This document shows, one piece after another, positions 11,063 through 22,813 of a DNA stretch of 64,000 nt (position 1 is the stretch's first letter; every line of letters begins with the position of its first letter). Below the pieces are notes generated by a model. The model had not been told where the DNA came from. It made no database searches and worked only from the letters and a program-made list of their open reading frames with translations. The position numbers were made by a program, and so were the translations under genes. Source of the DNA: Cryptomeria japonica (lineage: Eukaryota; Streptophyta; Pinopsida; Cupressales; Cupressaceae); contig NC_081412.1 in NCBI RefSeq assembly GCF_030272615.1, positions 669,006,852 through 669,070,851 of the forward strand. Direction: 5' to 3'.

Positions 11063-11290
11063 TTGGAGAGTTGGTCTAGTGGTGGAGAACTTGTGCTTTT
11101 GAAAGAGAGCTCATGAATTTAAATTCCACAAGGAGGTAAGGTACGTATGCCTCATTTGTAGCATAATTAGGTGTCTTCAACAAGGAGTGTGGGTTAGTCC
11201 CATATTTCTCTAACCCATATGTAGAGCCATATATAGATTGTTGGCATTATGGACTATAAAAGATCCTTCATTTTCCTAATCATTGTTTAG
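11063..11290 (+). mobile_element. tRNA-derived SINE candidate
   Basis: TGGTCTAGTGG at 11072-11082 matches the Pol III A box (TRGYNNAGYGG). GAATTTAAATTCC at 11115-11127 is a decayed B box about 32 bases further on, the spacing of a tRNA head. There is no matching acceptor stem, so this is not a working tRNA gene. A body with GGGTTAGTCCCATATTTCTC follows. The 3' end is a guess and no TSD was seen. Confidence 0.5.
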
Positions 11291-13398
11291 TTTAGCTATT
11301 CTAGAACCACATGTTTTCAAGAGCTTTACTCTTTGAGTCATATCATAGTATTGTGATTAGACTCAAATATCTGGAGTGATGATTCTTTCCTAGTTTCCAT
11401 CAGGTAGATAGGTAAGTCATAATTCATAATTAATAAAAAATTCCTAATAAATTTTTAAAGACTTTTTCTTAACAACATTATAACCCATGTACATGCACAT
11501 ATTACCCCTATGCCCTAAATCAAGCGGTCATTTCGTAACACTCTAATTAGCTCATCTTCTTTTGACTTATGGTAATATGAAATGCTCACAGTATTAGCAT
11601 CGAGAACAAATGTAGAAAGCGTTGAGAACAAACGCTCCATGAGCAACCAGTAAACAAAATAATCCCCACAACAATTTTAGCAGTCAAATGACATTATTTC
11701 ATCCATGGAATTTTAAACTTCATAAAAGAGAGTCCAGACAAGAAGAGGAAAATTGCATGATATTCTCATTATATGAATCTCTCCGCAACTATAGAAAAGT
11801 CGACACATAATTATGTATGACGCTCTCCTCTCTTCTCTACTCTCAAATTTTAGCCCTCTCTGCTATTCAACTAATAAGTCACGTGATTGTTAACATTCCG
11901 ACTCACGTCAAGTGTCACCTCTCATTATAGATTCCCAATATCTTAAGTACATGTACAAGAGTGATTTGAGCTACAGATAGAAATATAAGTCATTGCATTG
12001 TGCAGAGCGTAATTCATGGTCTTGGGATAACCAAAATAAATAATGAATTGTATTTTAGTAGACAACTATATAAAATAGCATGTGTACAACAGCCAGACAG
12101 GAGAACACTGACAAATCCATTGTCATCATCAAAGACTGCATTGAAATATGAGATGACAAATCTAATGGCAACAAAGTCTTGAATGGTCTTGCATGGTTCT
12201 AAGAGGCTACAAACCATTGATTTGCAAAGTCAGCCGATGCATCTCATATAAGAGATTCCTTCGGCGTAAATATTTGATAGTTCATTAATACCAACATCAC
12301 CCAATCATGTGGAATGGAGTTAAATTATTTGAGCGGCCTCATGCAACATGAGAAGGAAATAATTTATTAGAATTAATAAAGAATATAATACTATATGATT
12401 ATGTCGAGAGATATCTACAATGACATCAAAATGTTCGTAAACAAAAATTCAATTTTGAAACAATTTGACATGTAAATGACGGGTAAATGAATGAAATATG
12501 CCATCTTTTGGTTTTTGTGGAGGTGTTATTTTATTACTCCAAACAAAATAGAACCCTTGCCACTTGTCTCCAACTATATGAAATTGTTACATTCAAATGA
12601 TAGTAAAAGAGTGCCATAATATTTAAAAGGGAACAATCAATCGCCAAATTCCCTTCTATTATAAGATATCTAGGCATAATTTATCTATATTTTTTTAATA
12701 TAGATACACTAGTTCCATAGCCTCATTTATAGCAAGGCATATTTATATTTTTCTCTTATAAAAGAACTTTTTAAATTTTTATTTAGAATAAAATTTATGT
12801 TTATTTGAAGTTAAAAAATTAAAAGATGATTATGTAAAAAAAAATTAAGGATACAATAAAATAATAAAAAAATCATAGATAAAAATAATATGTCTAATCA
12901 CTTGTAAATCTGAGTAAAATATAAAACTGACATTATTTTTTATCATTACACAATTTAATATTTAAGTTGAACAAATTATGCTTGCTTAAATGATTTTATT
13001 TAAAATGATTATAGTTTGAATATAATACAAAATATGTTAGATTTAAATATTTCTTAGTATAATAATATATATTTAATATTTATTTGAAAGATATAATTAA
13101 ATTATATTTATTATTACATATTATATGAAATATAATGCACACTATTAAAAATAAATGTTATATAATGTTTTTGATAAATAATACTTATTCAAATTAAATG
13201 TAATATAATATATATTAATATATAATATCTATATATTTTACATAATAATATTTATATATTATGTGATATGTTTTTCTAATTTTAAGGGTTCTGTACATTT
13301 TATTTTAATAATAATTTGTATAATTCCTCTTCAATTGTGAGACTTACTTCTCTTTCTTCAATTTCATATTTTATTTATATTTTCAATTTTTAGTGCAC
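11291..13398. other. AT-rich non-coding DNA
   Basis: Only short ORFs without recognisable domains. 12660-13310 is strongly AT-rich (TATAATATTTA-type). Nothing else can be supported. Confidence 0.6.
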
Positions 13399-13400
13399 TC

Positions 13401-13433
<33 letters not shown>

Positions 13434-13443
13434 CACACACACA
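13399..13443. repeat. compound (CT)n-(AC)n microsatellite
   Basis: About ten CT units (13399-13418) are followed by about thirteen AC units (to 13443). A short CATATA run and CTCTCT follow to about 13472. Confidence 0.95.
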
Positions 13444-13472
13444 TACATATACATATACGTATCCCTCTCTCT

Positions 13473-16400
13473 GGTGCAGGAGCACCTTGGTCATATTGAT
13501 GCCTTATAAAGGCTTTTTGTCATGATTTTTTGTTTTGGTGTTGTGTCAAGTTGTATTAAGGTCCTAAGGACCATTTGTTCTCATTTCAATCCATTTGTAA
13601 TTGTCACCTAAATTTTGCTACAGCTAAATTTTGGTAGCCTATTACAGGCCTTACACATTGCATTTGAAGAAAGGTAGACGAAATTTTTTCACAAGTTCTT
13701 CATTTTGTATATTATGGTTTAAAAGTCAAATTTTATTTCATATAGACAAGTATTTCAAAGAAATGACAATAAAATGTTGCATAGAAATAGCTTTTATATT
13801 GAAAGAAAATGTGTAAGGTGTCCCACACAAGCCGTGGGAATAGCTGATAGATAGCTAAGATATTTTCATACAAATATGAAAATAAACTGTATTATAGAGG
13901 AAAAGAATGAATATGAGAGTAAGATGACCTGTCATTGCCTGGAATGACGAGTCCAACTGGGAAGAGTTGTTGAACTTTATCTATCTATCCACTCCAACTT
14001 CTTCTACTCCCATTCTAAGAATATCTGCAAGATAATTTATAGTTGAGTTAGAGCAATGAGGATAATCGTATTTTCATATTCAAACTCAACGAAATATAGT
14101 TCATCTACATAAAGTTACCAAAATATATGCCTACAACTATCAATGAGTCAGACTCAGAAAGTAAATATCAAAGGTACATATTGCATTTTTGTTTATCATT
14201 TAAGCATATGGATAAAATGAGGCTCCCACAAGGGTTGAGTGCAGCATGCTAACATGTCAATATGGCTTCAGTGAACAAGGGCATTTCATTCACAACAATG
14301 AACATTCGATATCACTGTTATAAATGGCATGTCAGTGTCCAATGGAACCACACTAATGTGTTAAAAGGCCAAATAGCCCTAGTAAAGTCTCAATACAAAA
14401 GATCAGTTAACATGACTGTCATGATGTGTCAGGCCTAGAACAGTGAATGGAGAAACAATGAAGTATTAAAACATTGCATCTTGTTGTAACATTGGTAAAA
14501 GGTCACATCAACCTTTTTAAGGAAGGTCTATGGTTACAATGAAAGGAGCAGGTTACCCTTACACCAAAGCACATAATGAATCCACAAACTAACAATCTTA
14601 TCGCTGTCATAAGAGAGTAGGAGCAACTTTTAGAAGAAGGCAATGATAAGTGCAGCAAATAGAGATTTGCTACAAATGATACTATTAAGATTATATAACA
14701 ATGAGAGTGATCATTGGACAAAAAGTAATAACCAAGCACAATTCATAATTACCAAACCAAATCTTAATGAGTATGAGTGAAATTTATAAGGTAGTCATCG
14801 ATAACCCATGAGAAAAGATAGCATCAATTAATAACAGTCATCATGATCCAGAGACCTTAGAGATAGTAAGCAAGGTGCAGTCTATTACCAGGGTAGACAG
14901 TAAGACCTTCTGCATATTCAAAGTCTCAGATTAAAACTCAAAGAGAAGTCACAGAGGAAGTAGTCTCGAAATAACAAAGGACAGTAAAAGAATATTGTCA
15001 TGCCGATATTGCATAATAAAGAAAGCAACATTAGAAAAAATGGATCATAACCACAATTTTGTAATAACAACAGACTATCATTTCAAATCTATAGACATTA
15101 AAAGAGTAATATACAGTCTAAAGCATTAGAAATGGCAGTGATCTTCAAAGGCTATCACCAATACAGTTAAAGAGTGCAATATTTGAGCAGCAATCTCATA
15201 TTTTTTGAAGGGCAACAAGGTCTTAGTAAAATTGAGAAGGCTTACGACAGACCTCTTTGGAGCAGCTTTACACAAGGACATCTATGTTGGTACATTAGTG
15301 GAAGGTGCATCATCAATACCAAATTATTGAAAGAGTGTGCATCTACTGGTATTAGTCAAGAGAGCAACATCATGATATTGCTGACAGCTCAATGACTTCA
15401 TGAGCAATATAAGAACACTATAAGCAACCTATAATAAGGGACATGAACTCAAAAGCCATAAAGGCAAAAGCATTGATCTTTTAGCTTAATTCATTGTCGC
15501 CTGCATTTTATGGACACAAAAAACTCTTTGTACTCCTTTGATGCTATAGGTACCTTCACAGTCATTATATTAGTTAAGTAAGAAACATTAAATATTGCAT
15601 CCATTAAAGAATGTGACAGAAAGCATGATAACAGTGGCTAAGGGCATGAGAAGAAAAGAGGATCAAAATGCACAAGGACGATCATTAAGTCCTAGAAGGG
15701 TCAAGTAGAAGTACTACTGTCAAAATGATATAAAAACACTATCTTTATATCAAGAGACAATATTAAATAAAGTTGCACAGTGATGCCAATGGTTACCTTC
15801 AGAACAAAGGGAAAGCAATGAGATTCCTATAAAAAAAAGACAATGATAAAAAGCTTTCCTTAGACTGATAATTAACAGTAACAATAATCATGCCACTGCA
15901 GTGATTTGTAAAAGTAACAAGTGATATTCTCAGAGCACAAGTTACAATACCCTTACTCACTGCCAGGCATAGCAGCAGTCCTTAAGACAACCAAATGATG
16001 CTATAGTACAATGACAATGTTCAAACTAATGAAGAATCTATTTTGAAGAAAAGGTGGGAGGTATACAAAAGTTGACATCATAAATCATAGTGCACTCAAA
16101 GAAATGATACAAAAGTCATCAACATCTATAGATCCTTCCTAATCATTCATTATGTTACGATAGAAGCCATGAATAAGGACAGACATTTAATGGCAATGCA
16201 TGATCAAGACCCTAGTATAAAGGGTTACAGTTTAAGGTTTTTGACAAAACACGGAGCCCAAAGAGAAGTCATAGGGCCTTTAATAGTAAAAGGACTGCCA
16301 TGGTAGGAAAAAAGATCAGTTACAACTAATAGAGATAAGCAGTGTAGCTTTAGAGCAGCATATAGAGACAGTACCCACAAAGGACAGGGAGGACAGTGCA

Positions 16401-16980
16401 ATTCTGTGTAGTATTCTTCATATTTGAGCCTATTGCAGCATCTCTACAAATACAAAGTATAGTTACAACTAGATTAGCGAGTAGCAAAGGTTTGAAAGGG
16501 TTGCTATTTGATAATATTGCAACAATTCATTGTATTCTCGCAAAAGAATAACAATCCAGTAAGAATACCAGAGGAGGTAACTGTAACACAGTCAGCATAT
16601 AATATTAGTAATGAAAGACAATAGTATACATAATAAAACCCCAATTCAAATCATAGTTTATATTGTATATTTTTGTCTATAGGGTCACTCAATGATATGA
16701 TTAAAGATAAAAGAGTTGCAAAGTAGACTATGGCAATGATGAGTTAGGACAGCAAGAGATCCATGGTTCGTACACATTAATGCTATTAGTGTAACCAGAA
16801 AGTTGTAGTCATTATTGGATCATGATGATTATGGTCACACATCTAGAACAAAGACAATGATATAGGAGCACCAAGTACAGTCTATTGCATGGTTTATTCA
16901 CAGTGAAGATCAAATGACAAAGGAGCCCTCAAAGACTGAGTAGAGAAATATCTAGAGAGCATGTAAGAAGTCAAAGACCT
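13473..16980. other. A-rich non-coding DNA with diverged internal repeats
   Basis: No ORF over about 75 codons and no domain. The plus strand is visibly richer in A than T. Similar phrases recur, for example AAAGAGAAGTCACAGAGG near 14940 against AAAGAGAAGTCATAGGGCC near 16260, and TGCAGTCTATTACCAGG near 14877 against TACAGTCTATTGCATGG near 16873. It may be an old non-coding retroelement or diverged tandem array. The same character resumes at 37261-38809 on the far side of two insertions. Confidence 0.4.
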
Positions 16981-16985
16981 TAGCC

Positions 16986-18337
16986 TGTTGGCATTTTGCA
17001 TATAGATTGCATTGTCATTGATGTCAATTGTAAACCGGTAAGAAGAGATTTAGGAAAATGTTGTAACCGGTATGTAAAGTTTGTGAGTAAAACCAGCAAA
17101 CCGGTATGAAGGGTTAAACCTGTCTATGTAATGTAACCGGTAAACCCCAACATGTTGATAAACCCTAACTGATCAAGTTTGTTGGTTTATTACCTGATGA
17201 GCAAAAATGATGGAGACAAGTGTGATCATTGTATGAGGATAAGTTCAAATTGATTTGGCACATTTATTTATTTTCTTGGAAAGGAGCAAAGTGGATTGCA
17301 TCTAATGCACAGCGCGTGATGAGTTACAAAGTCCAATGAAGCAGTGATCATGGAGTGGTTGGAATTTTCTTGAAGAATGTGACGAGATTGTCATGATTTC
17401 TAACGGTCAAGATTGTACCGACTTGTTTGTAATCTCGATGATGAGAATTAGGTTTTTGTTGTGTTACCGAGCTAATTGTTTGTGTATTTAAGGTCGATGA
17501 AGTTGTTTGTAAAAGTGTTGGCAAAGTTGACAAGATTGGCAAAAACTTGTGATTGTGTAGTTGCCTAACTGGTGGATGGATCTATACTTTGAGTAAAGAC
17601 AAATTGAAGCTTAAGAAGGATCTTATCAAGCAAATGTAGTGCTATTCAGACAGATCAACAAAACTTGTTGTTTTCTAACAATTACAACAAAAGTGAAATC
17701 CCCTAACCGAGTAAGCTCTAACAAGCTTGGTTACTCATTAAATCCTCTAACAAGGTGGTCCATTAGCTTGGATTCTTAAATCCTCCAGCGAGGTTACTCC
17801 TAACAGGGTATTGTGTTTGTCATCAAGGCATATTTGTAAATCCCTTAACCGGGTGATTCATAAACAGGAATTAGTTCTTAACAGGACTTATTGTAAAGCT
17901 CTAACAGGCTTTGGCTCCTAACATGGTGAACTTCAAAAGAGTTCTGATAGCTATCTTTGTGAGTCCCATCTCACCTTGGTTTTTACCTATTTGGGTTTTC
18001 CACATATAAACATTTGTGTCAAGTGGTGAATGCTTTTGTGGATGTGATATTATATGTTGATTAGATTAATTTGTGATGAAGCATTAAAGGATGAATATGT
18101 TTGAGTTATGTTTAAGCATTGTTGAAATTCATAAAAGTTGAAGTTGTTTACTGTTAAGTTGTCATAATAGCCAAACCGATTAATGTTAAGTATTCTTATG
18201 AATATTGATCTTGATTGAGAAAAGTTTACTTTGTGAGATTGAATTTGAGTTTGGAAAATTTGTATCAATTTTTCAATATACTGATTCACACCCCCCCCCC
18301 TTAGTATTCTACCGGATACTTTCTTTCAATACCATCA
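16986..18337 (+). repeat. 5' LTR of Copia element 1
   Basis: 1,352 bases, TG...CA. It contains four AACCGGTA motifs (17033, 17065, 17099, 17135), a TATA-like TATTTAAGG (17485-17493), an array of CTAACAGGGT-like motifs (17700-17935), and the GGTTTTTACCTATTTGGG box near 17980 typical of Copia R/U5 in this window. A C-run sits at 18290-18300. Confidence 0.93.
17485..17493 (+). promoter_or_regulatory. TATA-like box of the Copia 1 LTR
   Basis: TATTTAAGG, repeated at 23401-23409 in the 3' LTR at the matching place. Calling it a promoter is inference from position and sequence. Confidence 0.5.
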
Positions 18338-18339
18338 AT

Positions 18340-18351
18340 TGGTATCAAAGC
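18340..18351 (+). other. primer-binding site, Copia 1
   Basis: TGGTATCAAAGC differs by one base from the tRNA-Met PBS TGGTATCAGAGC. It lies two bases from the LTR end. Confidence 0.85.
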
Positions 18352-18410
18352 ATCTTAGGTCCTCTTTATCTAAAAGCCTAACAACTTGAGGAAAAAGATC
18401 TTGTAGATCA

Positions 18411-19280
18411 TGATGAAGAAAGAAGGTTCGAAGTTCAACAAAGATAACTATAGAATATGGAATGACAGAATGAAGATTTACATCAAGAGTCTTGGTAGTC
18501 AGTATTGAGACCATGTAGAAACTAAGTATAACACACCTACTGGAATCCTAACTGATGATCAGAAGAAAATCATCAAGCATTAGAGGCTATTATCAATTCC
18601 CTATCTGATGCTGAATATGTAGATGTTCATGGTCTTGAAACTGCATATGAAGTATGGAAGAAACTAGAAGATATCTATAGTGGTGATGAGCATGTCAAGA
18701 TTGCTAAAGAAGAGAGACTAAGAGGAAAATTCGATGATATGAGAATGTCTCAAGGTGAGAATATCTAGCAGTATGGTCAAAGGATAACATAGATAGTAGG
18801 AGAGATTAAGAGTGCAGGAGGGAAAGTGGAAGATGCCACAGTGATTAGTAAGGTATTTAGAACCTTGTTACCAGTCTATACTATCCAAGTTGCAGCTATT
18901 TAGGAGTTGAATTCCATTGACAAATATAAGGTATCTCTTGACTCTATTATTGGCAAACTTACTACTTTTGAACTAAATGGCTATGATGGTAGTGTATAGA
19001 GATCAGAATCTGCATTTAGAGCTTCTGTTTCTAACACATCTATGAGAAGAAGTAAAGATGCTAGCCATAGCTATGAATCTAGATCCAGCAAAGATGTTGA
19101 TGATGAAGACAACTTAGTGGAACTTGAAGCATTGTTGGCAAGATGACTTCCTAGAGGCACCGGTAAATATAAAGGTAAGCTACCTTTAAAATGTTTTGCA
19201 TGTAAAAAAATTGGTCATATAGCAGCTAATTGCCCTAATAGAGAAAATGAGTACAAAAGAAACAAATTTAAAAATGAGTA
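18411..19280 (+). pseudogene. Copia gag, decayed
   Basis: Starts at an ATG about 60 bases past the PBS. It reads through a gag of the UBN2 type: AYEVWKKLEDIYSGDEHVK, a stretch with GGKVEDATVISKVFRTLLP, and a CCHC knuckle CFACKKIGHIAANC near 19195-19236. Capsid and nucleocapsid package the element RNA. Several stops (for example in QGENI*QYGQRIT*) and one frameshift near 18570 break it. Most stops could come from a single C-to-T or G-to-A change (CAG to TAG, TGG to TAG). Confidence 0.85.
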
Positions 19281-19299
19281 GCAACTAATCTGATGATGA

Positions 19300-22200
19300 T
19301 GCTAGTAAAGATATTGTGTTTGTAGCTATTAAGGAAGAAATATCAGATCAGAAGGAACTAGTATCCAAAATGGATAACTCTGATGATTGGATCATTGATA
19401 GTGGTTGTTCACATCACATGACTAGTGATCGGAGAAAATTTCTTTCCCTGAAACAATTTGATGGCGGTGTTGTCAGATTTGGCAATGACTCACCCTGTAT
19501 GGTTAAAGGGAAAAGAGTTATTTCTCTTAATGGGAAAAGCAGTGTTGTTGATGTCTATTGGGTTGAAGGCCTAAAGCACAATCTTCTAAGTGTGGCACAA
19601 CTTAATGACAAAGGATACCCACTGGAATTTAGAAATGGTATGTGCGAAATCTTTGACAACAAAGGTGAATTGATTGCAACCAATAAACAGACCAGAGGTA
19701 ATCTATTTCATCTCAATCCTAAAGTCAGCAACTGTTTGATTGCAAAGATGGATGATAGATAGCTTTGGCATAGGAGATTTTGTCATGTAAATTTTGACAA
19801 TATTGTTAAAGTAAGAAAGTTTAAGACAGTAAGAGGTTTGCCTCATCTAGACAAACCGGTTAATGCTCTTTGTAAAGAATGCCAATTAGGAAAGATGACT
19901 TCCTCAACTTTCAAGAGCAAGTCCTTCTCAGTGGAACACTTGTTAGATTTGGTTCATACAGATCTATGTGGACCAATAAGAACAAGAAGCATTCAAGGTG
20001 ATAGATACTTCATGATCTTCACTGATGATTGTTCAAGGATGATGTGGGTCACATTCTTGAAGGATAAAAATGAAGCTTTTGCTAAATTCAAGGCATTTAG
20101 AGCCTTAGCTAAGAAAGAGAGTGGAAAGAAGATTAAATGTCTGAGAAAATATCAAGGCAGTGAATTTATTTATGAGGAATTCATTAAGTATTGTGATGAT
20201 AATGGTATCAAGCACCAGCTTTATGCACCTAGGACACCACAGTAGAACGGTATAGTTGAAAGAAACAATCGGACAGTAGTTGAAGCAGCTAGGACAATGT
20301 TGATACAAGGAGATGTGGCAAAAACATTTTTGAGAGAAGTTGTAAGCATAGCAGTCTACACAATGAACCAGGTTCTGATGAAAAAAGGTAAGGACAAAAC
20401 CCCTTATGAATACTTGTATGGGAGATCACCTGATGTTAGCTATTTTAAAATATTTGGAAGAAAATGTTTTATTAAAAGAGGTGATTACATAAGCAAGTTT
20501 GAAGCTAAGAGTGATGAAGGCATATTCCTTGGCTATTCCACCAAGAGTAAGGCCTATAAATGCTTCAACAACCGGACACAGAGAATTGTTGAGAGTGTTG
20601 ATGTTCATGTAGATGAATGTCCTTAAGTGGTTGAAGGAACAAGTTCAGACAAAAAGGATGAAGATCCTTGCATTTTGCTTTTGGAACCCAAAACTGTTAA
20701 GACAGAAACCGGTAAAGCAAATCTTGATGTACTTGTTCATCCGGAACAAATAAATTCAGAAGAAGATGACAATGAAGAAGCTAAACCTGAAGAGAATGAT
20801 CACGTTATACCTAGGTATGTGAGACTGAATCACAGTCCTGAACAAATTATTGGGGATAAGGATGTTGGAGTATTAACTAGAAGGAGACTAAAAGAGAACT
20901 CTTCCATGATATGTACCATTGAACCTAGAAGTGATAAAGAAGCATTTGGTGATGATCATTGGGTGAAAGCTATGGAGGAGGAGTTGGATCAAATTGAGAA
21001 GAACAACACTTGGACCCTGGTACCCTGACCGGTAAACAAGAATGTCATAGGTACTAAATGGGTATTTAGAAACAATTTAAATGAAGATGGTGTTGTAGTT
21101 CGCAATAAGGCAAGACTAGTCTACAAAGGTCATGCACAAGAAGAAGGAGAAGACTATGAAGAAAATTTTGCACTAGTAGCAAAACAAGAAGGTGTCAGAA
21201 CATTACTTGCATTTGCAGCACATAAAAAGTTTAAGGTATATTAAATGGATGTCAAGCCTGCATTTTTGAATGGGATATTGGAAGAAGAAGTTTATATAGA
21301 GCAGCCTGATGGTTATGCATTGACAGATAAGGAAGACATGGTATGCAAATTGCATAAAACTTTGTATGGATTAAAGCAGGCACCTAGAGCTTGGTATGAA
21401 CGACTTCATACTCATCTGATGAAGATAGGCTTTGCTAGAACCAGTTATGACAACAATATTTATCTAAAGTCTAAAGGAGATGATATACTGGTTAGTGAAG
21501 TATTTGTTGATGACATTATATTTGGAGGTAATGATGACATGAGTAATTGTTTTGCTAATGAAATGAAGAATGAATTTGAGATGTCATTAGTAGGGGAAAT
21601 AAAAAATTTCATAGGCTTGTAGATATAGCAAATGAAGAATGGTATTTTCATTACTCAATCCAAGTATGTGAAAGAGGTTTTGAAAACTTTTGGTATGAGT
21701 GACTGTAAACTAGTTGGAACCCCAATGGTTATAGGTTGTAAATTATCCAAGGATGATGAATCTAAGTCTATAGATGAAAAGGAATACAGATCAATGATTG
21801 ACAAATTACACTATGTTGTTCACAGTCGATCGGATATTGCCTATGCAATTGGTATTGTTGCTAGATTTCAGAAAAGTCCAAAGGAAGCACATCTAATGGC
21901 AACTAAGAGAATTTTCAGATATTTGAAAGGTACTGTTGACTATGAGTTATGGTATCCATATGGTGGAAAGTTTGATTTAAAAGTGTACATAGATGTTGAC
22001 TGGGCGGGAAATATTGATGACCGAAAGAGTACTAAAAAGCAAAGTTGATGACCGGTGGAGCTTTCTTTCTTAGAGGAAGATTAGTTTCTTGGAGTAGTAA
22101 AAAGCAAAGTTGTACTTCACAATCTATTGTTGAAGCTGAGTATGTAGTAGCATATATGAATTGCACACAAGCTATGTGGATGAGACACATTTTGGAAGGT

Positions 22201-22473
22201 TTTAAGATGAAAATCTTAGAACCTATAAATATTATGTGTGATAATACAAGTGCAATAAACATTTCTAAAAATATTGTTTTTCATGCAAGGACTAAGCATA
22301 TTGAGTTAAAGTATCACTTCTTGAGGGAAAAATTTCAATGTAAAGATGTTATCTTGGAGCATGTTTCTACCACTGAGTATCTTGCAGATATCTTTACCAA
22401 ACCTCTACCTAATACCACTTTTGAGTATCTTAGAAGTCAATTGGGGGTTGTCCCTCTTCATGAAGTTAGTTGA
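19300..22473 (+). pseudogene. Copia pol (protease-integrase-RT-RNase H), decayed
   Basis: One frame holds from 19316 to about 22040. Protease: WIIDSGCSHHMT, with the catalytic D-S-G intact. Integrase: the HHCC zinc site (LWHRRFCHVNF ... CKECQLGK) precedes a core starting LVHTDLCGPI (first Asp) and ending PRTPQ*NGIVERNNR (catalytic Glu). A mid-core motif reads YQGSEF where DRGGEF is usual, so the second Asp is lost. [26 protein letters not shown] and FVDDIIFGG (active-site DD intact). RNase H ends with DNTSAINISKN and HVSTTEYLADIFTKPLP. In-frame stops include 19760, 20243, 20624, 21026, 21242 and 21620. A frameshift near 22040 moves the RNase H end to another frame. Confidence 0.93.
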
Positions 22474-22801
22474 GCATGATGTTGATTGCATTAGTCCTTG
22501 AATTACTTGTACAGTCTTACACGGATTGATGAAGAAGTGGATGTTTTCCACAAGGGGAGCATCTAGGTGCAGTATGATGTTGATACACGCGGAGAGCAGA
22601 ATTACATGTTTTTACTTTCACTTTGGCATTGCTGTCAAAGGGGGAGAATAATTATATGATTGAAGAGAAGAACTATATGTCTGATTATGTGAACCAGTGA
22701 CAGATAGAGCAAGATGAATACTTGGTAATGTAAACTAGGATTCATATTCACCAATCACAGTAGCAATCAGAGTCATTGATATTTGTATTGCCATCAATGC
22801 C

Positions 22802-22813
22802 AAAGGGGGAGAT
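22802..22813 (+). other. polypurine tract, Copia 1
   Basis: AAAGGGGGAGAT directly before the 3' LTR. The PPT-LTR junction is partly duplicated: GATTGTTGGCATTTTGA at 22811-22827 is repeated from 22828. Confidence 0.85.

Noticed and set aside
11063-11140. A tRNA gene
   Set aside because: A and B boxes are tRNA-like, but no acceptor stem closes and the B box is worn; a SINE fits better.
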